DNA of 64,000 nt. Origin: Granulibacter bethesdensis (GTDB lineage Bacteria; Pseudomonadota; Alphaproteobacteria; Acetobacterales; Acetobacteraceae). The DNA is taken from the NCBI RefSeq assembly GCF_001889525.1, contig NZ_CP018192.1:496001-560000 (forward strand). Reading direction: 5' to 3'. The position numbers and the translations under genes are program-made. Positions 9,992-18,353 of the stretch are shown here, piece by piece. Numbering within the stretch: position 1 is the stretch's first letter; every line of letters begins with the position of its first letter. The notes under the pieces were generated by a model that saw only the letters and a list, made by a program, of their open reading frames with translations, was not told where the DNA came from and did no database searches.

Positions 9992-10992
9992 GGAGTCGTC
10001 TCCCTGCGCAGGCATTCTATTGCGCGCAGCCGGGCGCTTCGGCTGCGTGGATTGGCGTTCTGCTCGGCTGTGCCGGGACGCACTGCCTTGGATGTGATCA
10101 GACGAAAACGCGGTTCAGTGCGTGCAACCAGGCCACGTGGATCGTAACGGGAGGGGGAAGGGGCATTGCCGGCGGCATCGTTCATGAAACGCTTCACGAT
10201 ACGGTCCTCCAGCGAATGGAAGGACACGATGACCAGCCGCCCGCCCGGTTTCAGCAGGTTGGTTGCCTGTTGCAACGCCCGTTCCAGCTCACCGAGTTCG
10301 TCATTCACGGCAATGCGGAGCGCCTGAAAGCTGCGGGTCGCCGGATCAATGCCGGAGCGATCAGGCGGCACAACGCAACGGATGATGGAGGCGAGACGAC
10401 CGGTGGTCGTGATCGGTTCTTCTGCCCGTGCACTGACGATGGCGCGAGCGATCTGGCGGGATTTACGTTCCTCACCCAGTTCGTACAGAATATTGGCGAT
10501 TTCTGCTTCCGGCAGACGTGCGATCAGATCTGCCGCGGACGTGCCTTCCCCTGCCATCCGCATATCCAGCGGGCCATCGGTGCGAAAACTGAAACCGCGG
10601 TCCGGATCATCGATCTGGAAGGAAGAGACGCCAATATCCAGCACGATTCCGTCCAGCGCGTTGACACCCCGGTCGGTCAGCAGGCTTGCCATCTGGCTGA
10701 AATTGCCCTGGACCAGATGAAGCCTGCCTGGATACCGTGCGGCCAATGCTTCACCGCGGGCAATGGCGGCAGGGTCACGGTCGATGGCCCAGACCATGCT
10801 GTCTTCTGCCGTATCGAGAATGGCGCGGGTATAGCCGCCCCCCCCGAACGTGCCATCCAGAAACACGCCGCCCGGAGCAGGAGAAAGGGTTTCCAGGACC
10901 TCGTTCAACAGAACCGGGACATGGGTTCCCGTGGAGGAATAGCCGCCGGAATGTCCTGAAGGAGCGGCTGTACGCATGGGAAGGGCGTTCAT
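9988..10992 (-). CDS. rsmH: RsmH, 16S rRNA C1402 N4-methyltransferase
   Basis: RsmH (MraW) methylates N4 of C1402 in the ribosomal P site using SAM. The 334-residue protein has [13 protein letters not shown] near residue 24, then the SAM-binding [16 protein letters not shown]. The family motifs [15 protein letters not shown] and [16 protein letters not shown] follow. Its start overlaps the mraZ stop by four bases and its stop overlaps the ftsL-like start by four bases. Confidence 0.96.
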   Translation of the reverse strand: MNALPMRTAAPSGHSGGYSSTGTHVPVLLNEVLETLSPAPGGVFLDGTFGGGGYTRAILDTAEDSMVWAIDRDPAAIARGEALAARYPGRLHLVQGNFSQMASLLTDRGVNALDGIVLDIGVSSFQIDDPDRGFSFRTDGPLDMRMAGEGTSAADLIARLPEAEIANILYELGEERKSRQIARAIVSARAEEPITTTGRLASIIRCVVPPDRSGIDPATRSFQALRIAVNDELGELERALQQATNLLKPGGRLVIVSFHSLEDRIVKRFMNDAAGNAPSPSRYDPRGLVARTEPRFRLITSKAVRPGTAEQNANPRSRSARLRAIECLRRETTP

Positions 10993-11459
10993 GCGGCACC
11001 TCCACGCGGTGTGCCGGGCAGGGTCAGCCCGCGCGCGCGGGCACGTTCGCGCGCCTCCGCCCGACGGCGCTCTGCGGCGGCAGGCTCCCAGATCTGGAAG
11101 GTGCGGCCCAGCCCCATGAACACGACGCTGTCAGTCAGCCCGGCATGCGCGGTCAAGCTGTCGAGCAGGATGATGCGGCCTTCCTTATCGGCATCGACCG
11201 GGAATGCATCGGCATAAAGGGCTGCCGCAAGATCATCATGGGTTTCGCTGAACATATCCAGTTGATCGAGCGGGGTCGCAAGTGTCTGGAAAACGGGCAG
11301 TGGCCAGGCCTCGATGCAGGGATGGGTGTGGGAGGGGCGCAGGATGATCTGTCCATTGCCTTCGCCGAACGCCCTTAAGGCCGCACGGAAGGGGGCAGGG
11401 ACGGAAACTCGTCCCTTGGCGTCCAACCTGTTCTGGTGGGTGCCAAGAAAGTGGCTCAT
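10989..11459 (-). CDS. mraZ: MraZ, transcriptional regulator of the dcw cluster
   Basis: MraZ is an AbrB-like DNA-binding protein that, in E. coli, represses its own dcw operon. The visible features are [20 protein letters not shown] at the N-terminus, with the DAKGR signature, and the second repeat with DKEGRIIL. The protein is 156 residues with a basic Ala/Arg-rich tail (about residues 130-150). I start it at MSHFLG (11459), the family's normal beginning, although the frame stays open 18 codons further upstream. First gene of the cluster; its likely operator lies about 160 bases upstream. Confidence 0.95.
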   Translation of the reverse strand: MSHFLGTHQNRLDAKGRVSVPAPFRAALRAFGEGNGQIILRPSHTHPCIEAWPLPVFQTLATPLDQLDMFSETHDDLAAALYADAFPVDADKEGRIILLDSLTAHAGLTDSVVFMGLGRTFQIWEPAAAERRRAEARERARARGLTLPGTPRGGAA

Positions 11460-11849
11460 CCGCCCAGGAACCGCCCCTCGTTGATGCGCACCCGAACCGG
11501 ACCGGGCGTGCAAGGTTTATTGTTACAAAGCACCATCCCCTGACCGAATGTCGGAGGTGGCTGCCGTCTTACGGATGCTGATGCCCCCGTCCCCATCACT
11601 GCGGGCCCCCCGCCTTTTCTGGGATGTCATGGGTTACCATGGGATAATATGGGCGTCAAAAGATATTCTGCGCCAAAACCATGGTGATGGGCTTAAATTC
11701 TTATTATTTTCCAGTTTCTTAGCGATATCTCCGGGCGCAGGGGCCATACTTGATCCGGCCTTCACGGCTTTGTGCGAAATAGAGAGGGCCTGTTCGGCTC
11801 AAAAGACGGCACATCGGTTCAATGCGCCGCGCATAGCTATGTGGAAAAG
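11460..11849. other. Intergenic region upstream of the dcw cluster
   Basis: This stretch of about 390 bases separates mraZ from the 3' end of rnpB and holds the MraZ boxes. The dcw promoter must lie here. Short open frames on both strands show no recognisable protein and are not called. Confidence 0.6.
11620..11653. promoter_or_regulatory. Probable MraZ operator: four TGGG boxes at 10-bp spacing
   Basis: On the plus strand TGGG occurs at 11620, 11630, 11640 and 11650, exactly one helical turn apart. E. coli MraZ binds TGGGN direct repeats separated by five bases upstream of mraZ, so this is the expected target of the neighbouring gene product. On the minus strand a TTGACG (11654-11659) could serve as a -35 element overlapping the boxes, but I see no convincing -10. 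Confidence 0.75.
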
Positions 11850-12305
11850 AAGCGCCAGACGGCCTGTAAGCCGGGTTCTGTCCACCCGTTTCCAAAGAAG
11901 CGGATGAGACGGCCATTCCTCTGGGACGTACATTGCTGCACGCCTCACGCGACCAACCCGGGCAGCGGAGCGGAAATGCTCCTGCGCCGGCCCATGAAAT
12001 CCCATGACCTTGCGGTCCTGAGCGTACGGGCCTCGCTGGCCGCCCCTATTCGGTCTTGCTCCCGGTGGGGTTTGCCCTGCCACCCCCGTTGCCGGGGGCG
12101 CGGTGCGCTTTTACCGCACCGTTTCACCCATGCCCTTCGGATCATGCCGAAGCAATGCGGAAGGGCGGTTTGTTTTCTGTGGCACTATCCCTGGGGTCGC
12201 CCCCGCCGGCCGTTAGCCGGCACCGTATTCCCGTGGAGCCCGGACTTTCCTCCAACCCCTCCGCCCGAAAGTGGGGAGATCAGCGGCCGTCCGACCGTCT
12301 GGCAG
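11850..12305 (-). ncRNA. rnpB: RNase P RNA (bacterial type A)
   Basis: The minus strand carries the universal 5' core GAGGAAAGTCCGGGCTCC (plus-strand complement near 12234-12253). It also has the GTGCCACAGAAAACAAACCGCC block (about 12158-12190) and the 3' core ACAGAACCCGGCTTAC (about 11866-11882). The ends pair as helix P1: 12293-12303 with 11854-11864, with one G-U. The length of about 455 nt is on the long side for type A. This is the catalytic RNA that trims tRNA 5' leaders. Exact ends are approximate, set by P1. It starts about 30 bases after the amidase stop codon. Confidence 0.94.
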
Positions 12306-12334
12306 GGGGTAGGTCGCGCAGCGGACAGGTTCTG

Positions 12335-13087
12335 TCAACTGTACGATGCCGCACGGTCTGCCATTTCAAACGCATGGGCGATGGTGGCGAGACGGGAAAG
12401 GGTAGCCGCATCTGCGCTTCCATCGGGCCGGTCAGGCAGGAAACGTCGTTGAAAAGCACATAATACCACGTCCAGCGGAAGATCGGTCCGGTAGCCGATG
12501 CGGCGCAGAAAATCCCATGGATCGTTTTCCTGCTTCGGCCTGTCCTGCACCGGAGTTGCATCGGGCCAGAGACCGATCCCGTGCTGCGCCAGCCAACGCC
12601 AGTCGAACAACTCGCCTGGATCCTGCTTGCGGTCCGGCGCGATATCGCTATGGGCCACGATGTGGGAGGTGGGAATCGAATGTTGACTGACAATGGCATG
12701 CGACAGGGCCAGCACCGAGCGCATCTGGGCCTCGGGGAAAGCGCGATACCCCCATTCATGGCCCGGATTGACGATCTCGATACCGACCGAAAAATCATTC
12801 AACCATGATCGCCCCCGCCAGTGGGAAATACCGGCATGCCAGGCCCGGTAATGTTCCGGCACGAGTCGCCAGACAGTGCCGTCTTCCTCGACCACATAGT
12901 GGGAAGAGACTCGCGCCTCCGGATCACACAGCCGGTCGATCGCTGCCGCTGCGCTGGTCATGCCGGTATAATGCAGGACCAGCATATCGACGGCTCCAGG
13001 CGTTCCATCCGTGGCAGAGGGTCTTGCATCGTAATTGGGGCTGGGCCGTTCCCGGATGGGTGGCAGGGGGAAAGGTTCCACCGGCAT
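12335..13087 (-). CDS. AmpD-like N-acetylmuramoyl-L-alanine amidase (Amidase_2 fold)
   Basis: This is a zinc amidase domain that cleaves between MurNAc and the stem peptide. The motifs are in order: VLHYTGM with the first metal His (about residue 39), SSHYVVEEDGTVWRLVPE, the aromatic WHAG loop, GIEIVNPGHEWG, and IVAHSDIAPDRKQDPGELFDW with the second His and the catalytic Asp/Lys region. A small helical C-terminal domain (from about residue 180) resembles a peptidoglycan-binding module. No signal peptide is evident, so it may recycle anhydro-muropeptides in the cytoplasm as AmpD does. The chosen ATG lies two bases after the stop of the TerB/J gene; a start 12 codons upstream would overlap that gene. 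Confidence 0.85.
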   Translation of the reverse strand: MPVEPFPLPPIRERPSPNYDARPSATDGTPGAVDMLVLHYTGMTSAAAAIDRLCDPEARVSSHYVVEEDGTVWRLVPEHYRAWHAGISHWRGRSWLNDFSVGIEIVNPGHEWGYRAFPEAQMRSVLALSHAIVSQHSIPTSHIVAHSDIAPDRKQDPGELFDWRWLAQHGIGLWPDATPVQDRPKQENDPWDFLRRIGYRTDLPLDVVLCAFQRRFLPDRPDGSADAATLSRLATIAHAFEMADRAASYS

Positions 13088-13089
13088 GT

Positions 13090-13920
13090 TTACAATCCTC
13101 GCTCCCGCTTGATCCGGTCCCATGCTGCATTGACGACGGCCGCCTGATCGGAGGCTGCCGCGATCTCTGCCGGTGTAGCACCGCGTGCAGCCATGCTGTC
13201 AGGGTGAAGATCCCGCATCAGTGTCTTCCATCGCTGCCGCAGCGTCGTATCATCCGCACCGCGACTGGTTCCCAGCACCGTATAGGGGTCCGGTTCATCC
13301 GGGCCGGGGCGGGCTGATCGGGCTGCGTCCGGATCGCGGGCGCGCTCCCACGCAGCGTCATTCAGGCGAAAACCCTGCCTGACACGCAGCAGAAACGTGT
13401 TTTCGGCCCGATTGACCGGCCCGTCAGACCGGGCAATGGCAAAAAGGGCTGACAGCGTATCTTCCAGACGGCCCTGATCATCCGCAAAGCTTTCCCCCAG
13501 TTGATCAGCATAGAAAGCAAAGGATTCGCCACTGTCCCGGGCCTGATCGAACAGATGGCCGACCTGTTTCACAGCTTCCGGCGGGATACGGAACAACTGC
13601 CTGAAGGTGTCGATTTCCACGCGTTTCACCGGCCCGTCTGCCCGGGCCAGCTTGGCCGACAGCACGATGATGGAAAGGGCGTAAAGCTGTTCTTTCTGTC
13701 CGAGCAGGGCCGCAATGCGGGCCGGTCCCTGCGTGGAAAGACCACCCAGCACTTGACCGAAAGGCAGCTTGAAACCGTTCATCCCCTCTTTGAACTGCCC
13801 CGCTCCCGGCAAGATGCCCTTATCGGCTGCATGGCCGAGCGCCGCCCCCATCATGGCACCGAACGGACCGCCTACTGCGAAACCGGCGACACTGCCGAGG
13901 ATTTTACCCCAATAACTCAC
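13090..13920 (-). CDS. TerB-domain protein with C-terminal J domain (DjlA-like co-chaperone)
   Basis: The 276-residue protein begins with a Gly/Ala-rich hydrophobic segment (about residues 8-35), compatible with a membrane anchor. A helical TerB-like domain follows (about residues 75-190, with KLARADGPVKRVEIDTF and IARSDGPVNRAEN repeats). A C-terminal J domain (about residues 212-275) carries the HPD tripeptide in LMRDLHPDS, which stimulates the Hsp70 ATPase. This order matches DjlA. The gene sits directly upstream of the amidase, so the pair is probably co-transcribed. Its client is unknown. Confidence 0.85.
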   Translation of the reverse strand: MSYWGKILGSVAGFAVGGPFGAMMGAALGHAADKGILPGAGQFKEGMNGFKLPFGQVLGGLSTQGPARIAALLGQKEQLYALSIIVLSAKLARADGPVKRVEIDTFRQLFRIPPEAVKQVGHLFDQARDSGESFAFYADQLGESFADDQGRLEDTLSALFAIARSDGPVNRAENTFLLRVRQGFRLNDAAWERARDPDAARSARPGPDEPDPYTVLGTSRGADDTTLRQRWKTLMRDLHPDSMAARGATPAEIAAASDQAAVVNAAWDRIKRERGL

Positions 13921-13938
13921 GTGATTCCGTCCAAGGTT

Positions 13939-14490
13939 TCAACCGGTGGCGCTGTGACGGGAGCATGTCATCAGCTGATTGAGTCGCCATGCAATCATGA
14001 GCATGACGTCGTATGGCCAGGCGAGACAGTCCCTCAGCCACCATTTCCATTCGCCGGATGCGCGGAAATCGGGGGCGATCCCGGCGCTTGCGGCAATCCC
14101 GGCCAGCCGGAGCAGCGTCACGCAACGCCCCATATGGTAGCGTGAGGTCGCCACGAAAACCGGAGCATGACACGCACTATCCTTCCGCAACAAGGCTGCG
14201 ACGGCTTTTGCGGAGGAAAGCGTATCCGTGCCGGTCGGTTCCATCAGAATCGCGGCATCCGGCACGCCGAGTGTCAGCAGAAGACGACGCATGATTTCCG
14301 CTTCGGCAGGCCCATGACGGCCGACGCCGCCTGTTGGCATGAACATGACATCTGGCATCTTCCGCCCCAGATCATGAGCCGCCTCTACCCTGCGCCGGAG
14401 CGTCGGGCTTGGAATGCCGCCCGGATGCACGGCGGCACCGAAGATGACGATGCAGGGACGCTGGCCGGGCCGGGGAGAAAGGTGGGTCAT
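13939..14490 (-). CDS. YdcF/SanA-like DUF218 protein
   Basis: This 183-residue protein has the DUF218 layout: IVIFGAAVHPGGIPSPTLRRRVE at the start, FMPTGGVGRHGPAEAEIM, EPTGTDTLSSAKAV, and VATSRYHMGRCVTLLR. Members such as SanA and YdcF are envelope-linked proteins of poorly defined function. Sitting next to an amidase and a J protein fits an envelope role, which is inference. The C-terminal WWLRDCLAWPYDVMLMIAWRL segment is hydrophobic. No signal peptide is visible at the N-terminus. Confidence 0.75.
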   Translation of the reverse strand: MTHLSPRPGQRPCIVIFGAAVHPGGIPSPTLRRRVEAAHDLGRKMPDVMFMPTGGVGRHGPAEAEIMRRLLLTLGVPDAAILMEPTGTDTLSSAKAVAALLRKDSACHAPVFVATSRYHMGRCVTLLRLAGIAASAGIAPDFRASGEWKWWLRDCLAWPYDVMLMIAWRLNQLMTCSRHSATG

Positions 14491-14501
14491 GCCCGGCCTG
14501 A

Positions 14502-15740
14502 TCAGTCCGGTGCCCGCAGAAGGAGGCGGTTGGCACGTTCCAGAGCGTTAAAGGTGGTGCTCCAGACCCGGTCAAAGGCCTCGCCGGCGAAGCGAATGCC
14601 CAGCATATCGCGGAGATCACCAACGCTGCGTGTGCCGTCGATCAGCTTGAGAATTGAAGCTGCCTGTGGCGGCAGGGCCAGCGGCACGGTCAGCCCGTCA
14701 AAGGTCAAAGGCAGCACACCATCCGGTCTGATGGCCCGGGCCAGCTCGGGGACGGGCATTTCACGCGCAATCGGAATGGCTGCCGGGTCGAGCGGATCGG
14801 CGCGGGCTGGAACCTCCCCTTTGCGAACGCAGTAGACCACATGCGTGCTCATGTTTCCGGCCAGGTTTTCTGCCAGAGCCGCTTTTTCCAGCGGAGTCAT
14901 GTCGGCCATTCTCGCCCGAAGTTTCGGGTCCGGCAGCCAGACGGAGGGATCATACCGAAGCGGCTCCATCCAGGCGCGGACTTCCAGACCGGCGTCATCG
15001 AGCAGGGCGTGCAGGACTGGCACCGTGTAGGCGCGATCGCGCGGGTTGAGCAGCAGATCATACAGCCCGGCATCACCGCCCTCAAAATGGTCACCGAAAT
15101 ACAGGTTGCGGCGCAGCCATGCCGTCTCCGGCAGGTGGCGCATGACCCGTTTGGCGACATCCAGACGCTGGCGAGGCTCTTCCTCCGGCGGGGCGAGGCT
15201 GCGGAGGGCATCCTGAAGCATATAGACCCCGGTTCGGCCATGCGGGGCATAAACCATCAGCCCCATCCCGCCCCCGGGGGCAAGGACCGAGGTCAGGGCG
15301 CGCAATCCTTCAGCGGGGTCCGGCAGGTGATGCAGCACCCCGCAGCAATCAATGTAATCGAAGGGTCCGGGTGCGATGCCTGGCAGATCAAGGATCGAGC
15401 CAGCCCTGAAATCGACCGTCAGATTGCGTACCTCCGCCCGCGCCTGCGCGGTCTGGATGGCTGCTCGGGAACGATCGAGATAGGTCACGCCACCGGGTCG
15501 CCCGTCACGCGCCAGATGCGTCGCCAGCATGATCGTGCCGTCTCCGGTGCCGCCCCCGGCCACCAATGCGCGTAGCCCTGCGGAGCGGGGGCGGTTGGCC
15601 CCGAACACCCAGTAATCAATTTCCTTCAGATGGCTCGGGCTGCCGATGATCAGGCGTTTGGCCTCGTCACGCGGATCGCGTTGCGGATAGGGAAAAGCTT
15701 CGTACTGATCGGCCAGATGGCGGTCGGTGCTGTCATTCAT
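14502..15740 (-). CDS. Class I SAM-dependent methyltransferase with C-terminal accessory domain
   Basis: The SAM-binding motif LVAGGGTGDGTIMLA lies at about residues 55-69, followed by VTYLDRSRAAIQTA and DCCGVLHHLPDPAEGLRAL, typical of UbiE/COQ5-like folds. The C-terminal 100 residues (LPPQAASILKLIDGTRSVGD and on) resemble a small winged-helix or PqqD-like module seen on some protein methyltransferases. I start at MNDSTDRHLADQY (412 residues) because the upstream 63 codons look unlike protein and would run towards the divergent gene at 15857. The substrate cannot be told from sequence. Confidence 0.8.
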   Translation of the reverse strand: MNDSTDRHLADQYEAFPYPQRDPRDEAKRLIIGSPSHLKEIDYWVFGANRPRSAGLRALVAGGGTGDGTIMLATHLARDGRPGGVTYLDRSRAAIQTAQARAEVRNLTVDFRAGSILDLPGIAPGPFDYIDCCGVLHHLPDPAEGLRALTSVLAPGGGMGLMVYAPHGRTGVYMLQDALRSLAPPEEEPRQRLDVAKRVMRHLPETAWLRRNLYFGDHFEGGDAGLYDLLLNPRDRAYTVPVLHALLDDAGLEVRAWMEPLRYDPSVWLPDPKLRARMADMTPLEKAALAENLAGNMSTHVVYCVRKGEVPARADPLDPAAIPIAREMPVPELARAIRPDGVLPLTFDGLTVPLALPPQAASILKLIDGTRSVGDLRDMLGIRFAGEAFDRVWSTTFNALERANRLLLRAPD

Positions 15741-15856
15741 GAATGTGGCATAACCTGTCCGGAGCCGGTCGTGCAGGGGGCTGTTGGAGCATACCGCATC
15801 CTGTTCGGGACTTGCATCGCAGGCTGCAACGCCGCAAAGCCTGACGGGATGACAGC

Positions 15857-16453
15857 ATGGGAGCAAGCGGGCGTATGACGGCACTGTCTTCGCGGGGGTA
15901 TTTCGGCATCGGAGTGGAGGGGATTTCAAAATCCGCCAATGTCGGCGCGTTATTGCGCACCGCGCACGCCTTCGGAGCGCATTTTTGCTTTTCCATTGCT
16001 GCCGGATTTGATGCCCGGGCTGGCAGAAGTGCGGATACTGCCGATACGCCTGCTCATATACCGTTTTACCGCTTCGATTCTGTCGAGACGGTAGTGCTGC
16101 CCAAAAACTGCGCGCTGGTGGGGGTGGAAATCACCGATGATGCGTCCCTGCTGCCCAGTTTTCGTCATCCGGCCAATGCCGCTTATGTGCTGGGGCCTGA
16201 GCGGTCCAGCCTCTCTCCTGCGCTGCTGGAACGTTGTACGCATGTGGTGCGGATACCGACGCGGTTTTCCCTCAACCTGTCGGTGGCCGGGGCATTGGTA
16301 CTGTATGATCGTCTGCTCCAGCATGGGCGCTATGCCGAGCGCCCGGTGATGGCGGGTGGAGCGGCACAGCCTTCTGGGCCACGCGGCGGGCATGGCAGTC
16401 CGGTTTTTCGGCGCACCGTGCCAGAATGGTTGAAAAACACCGACCAGACATGA
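15857..16453 (+). CDS. TrmH/SpoU-family RNA 2'-O-methyltransferase
   Basis: The SPOUT motifs are present in order: SKSANVGALLRTAHAFG (motif 1, with the conserved Asn and Arg), VLGPERSSLSPALLERC (motif 2) and SLNLSVAGALVLYDRL (motif 3). Such enzymes methylate ribose 2'-OH in tRNA or rRNA. The 198 residues lack the N-terminal substrate-binding extension of RlmB, resembling the compact TrmL-like type. A second ATG at 15875 (MTALSSRGYF) is an equally plausible start. Divergent from the methyltransferase gene at 15740. Confidence 0.85.
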   Translation: MGASGRMTALSSRGYFGIGVEGISKSANVGALLRTAHAFGAHFCFSIAAGFDARAGRSADTADTPAHIPFYRFDSVETVVLPKNCALVGVEITDDASLLPSFRHPANAAYVLGPERSSLSPALLERCTHVVRIPTRFSLNLSVAGALVLYDRLLQHGRYAERPVMAGGAAQPSGPRGGHGSPVFRRTVPEWLKNTDQT

Positions 16454-16550
16454 TGTTGGGTTCCTCATACCATCCTGGCCTGCTTCCCTGCGCGGGTGCA
16501 TTGAGCATGCAACGCTTGCTCCGCCGGAGCGGGTTCCGTATCTACCTGCA

Positions 16551-17090
16551 ATGTCCCGCGTTTTACCCTGTCTGACCGTCCTTGTTCTGGTTGTTGCCGG
16601 CTGGATGCCTGCCGTTTCGGCAGCATCGCATCGCCATGGCGCGAAACCGAGGGCTGATGGTGCGCATGTGCTGGGGCATTTTGATGACTGGACGGCCGCC
16701 ACACACATCGAAGCCGGGGAAACGGTTTGCTACGCTTTTACCTACGCCCATGCTTCCGATCCAAAATTGTCGGGGCGTTCCCGTGTCGTGCTGACCGTGA
16801 CTGAACGCGTGAAGGACCGCGATGCCGTCGCGATCAGCGCTGGATACACTTACCCCCCCAATGCCACGGTGCATGTGACGGTGGATGGGGCGGCCTTTGA
16901 TTTCTATACCGCCCAGCGATCTGCCTTTGCGCGTGAGGGTAGCAAGGCGGTGGCGGCATTCCGTAATGGCAGGCAGGCCGTGGCGCATGGTCCCGGTCCA
17001 CGTCAGCAGACGGAGGTTGCCGACACGTTCAGTCTGCGCGGTTTTTCGGCTGCTTACGCCACTATTCTGAAAGCCTGTCCGTCATCATGA
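16551..17090 (+). CDS. IalB-family secreted protein
   Basis: The N-terminus has a signal peptide (LPCLTVLVLVVAGWMPAVSA, cleavage likely near residue 25). The mature part follows the invasion-associated locus B pattern: FDDWTA, ETVCYAF, VVLTVTERV, AISAGYTYPPNATVHVTVDG, and a terminal DTFSLRGFSAAYATILKAC. The two cysteines near residues 60 and 176 probably form a disulfide. IalB proteins are periplasmic or envelope proteins of alphaproteobacteria, first linked to erythrocyte invasion by Bartonella, but most have no known function. The stop overlaps the rlmN start by four bases. Confidence 0.8.
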   Translation: MSRVLPCLTVLVLVVAGWMPAVSAASHRHGAKPRADGAHVLGHFDDWTAATHIEAGETVCYAFTYAHASDPKLSGRSRVVLTVTERVKDRDAVAISAGYTYPPNATVHVTVDGAAFDFYTAQRSAFAREGSKAVAAFRNGRQAVAHGPGPRQQTEVADTFSLRGFSAAYATILKACPSS

Positions 17091-18280
17091 CCTCCGCTGC
17101 CCAGGCCGTCCCTGTCACCCTTCCTGTGATGCCGGATGCGGAAGATGCCCGCATCATGGCGAAGGCTGCCCTGTTCGCTCCGCCGCCTTCCGTGCTGGAG
17201 GACGGGCGCAAGGATCTGGTTGGTCTGTCGCGGGAGCAACTGACGGAGGCGCTGGCGGAGATTGGTTTTCCAGCTTTTCGTGCGAAACAGCTCTGGCATT
17301 GGATCTATCATCGTGGTGAGACCGATTTCCGGGTCATGTCCAGCATCGCCAAGCCACAGCAGGAGACACTGGCCGAGCGTTTCGTCATCAGCCGCCCGGC
17401 CGTGACTGAATGCCTGACCAGCGTGGATGAGACCCGCAAATGGCTGTTCCGTTTCCGCGACGGGCAGGAAGCGGAGACGGTTTACATCCCCGATCCGGTC
17501 GAGGATCGCGGCGCGGTGTGCATCTCCTCCCAGGTGGGTTGCACACTGTCGTGCCGTTTCTGTCATACCGGCACGCAACCTCTGGTGCGTAATCTCGGCC
17601 CGGCGGAAATTGTCGGTCAGTTCATGGCCGCCCGTGATGCCTACGGGGAGTGGCCCAGCCCGAAAGGGGAGACGCCGCGGCTGCTATCAACCATCGTGCT
17701 GATGGGCATGGGCGAGCCACTCTATAATTACGAAAACGTGAAGCAGGCGATGCGCATCGTGATGGATGGCGATGGCATCGCCCTGTCACGACGTCGTATC
17801 ACCCTGTCCACCAGCGGCGTGGTGCCGATGATGGATCGCTGCGGGACGGAACTGGCGGTTAATCTGGCCATTTCCCTGCATGCCGTCACTGATGAATTGC
17901 GGGATGAGCTGGTGCCCCTGAATCGTAAATATCCGATCAGGGAGCTGATCGCCGCCTGTCGTCGTTATCCGGCCGCGAGTAATGCGCGCCGCATCACCTT
18001 TGAATACATCATGCTGGATGGCATCAATGACAGTGAGGCCGAAGCACGCGAACTGGTGCGTCTGATCGCGGGCATTCCCGCGAAGGTGAATTTGATCCCC
18101 TTCAACCCATGGCCGGGCAGCCAGTATACGCCGAGCCGCCCGAAGGCGCTGGAACGATTCTCCCGGATCGTGATGGAGGCGGGCTTTGCTTCCCCCATTC
18201 GTACACCGCGTGGCCGGGATATTCTGGCCGCCTGCGGGCAGTTGCGGACGGACAGCAGGAAAGAGCGCCGGATCGACTGA
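17087..18280 (+). CDS. rlmN: RlmN, dual-specificity 23S rRNA A2503 / tRNA A37 C2-methyltransferase
   Basis: This radical-SAM enzyme methylates C2 of adenine in 23S rRNA and some tRNAs. The iron-sulfur motif CTLSCRFC (Cys152, Cys156, Cys159) has the CxxxCxxC spacing. VLMGMGEPLYNYENV, ITLSTSGVVPMM and the late FNPWPGSQYTPS are typical RlmN sequence. A Cys in ILAACGQLR near residue 385 matches the methyl-carrying Cys of the family. At 397 residues the length is normal. The ATG overlaps the stop of the IalB-like gene. Confidence 0.96.
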   Translation: MTSAAQAVPVTLPVMPDAEDARIMAKAALFAPPPSVLEDGRKDLVGLSREQLTEALAEIGFPAFRAKQLWHWIYHRGETDFRVMSSIAKPQQETLAERFVISRPAVTECLTSVDETRKWLFRFRDGQEAETVYIPDPVEDRGAVCISSQVGCTLSCRFCHTGTQPLVRNLGPAEIVGQFMAARDAYGEWPSPKGETPRLLSTIVLMGMGEPLYNYENVKQAMRIVMDGDGIALSRRRITLSTSGVVPMMDRCGTELAVNLAISLHAVTDELRDELVPLNRKYPIRELIAACRRYPAASNARRITFEYIMLDGINDSEAEARELVRLIAGIPAKVNLIPFNPWPGSQYTPSRPKALERFSRIVMEAGFASPIRTPRGRDILAACGQLRTDSRKERRID

Positions 18281-18353
18281 TGACTTGCCTGCGCCGGCCC
18301 CTGTAAAACAAAATAATAAAAACCAACAATAAAGCTGGGGAAGAAAGCCAATC

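Noticed and set aside
11548-11907. 119-codon open frame upstream of mraZ, plus strand
   Set aside because: It runs through the MraZ boxes into rnpB and has no recognisable domain or ribosome site.
11772-12463. Long plus-strand open frames across 11772-12463
   Set aside because: They are antisense to the RNase P RNA, whose conserved core and P1 pairing are clear.
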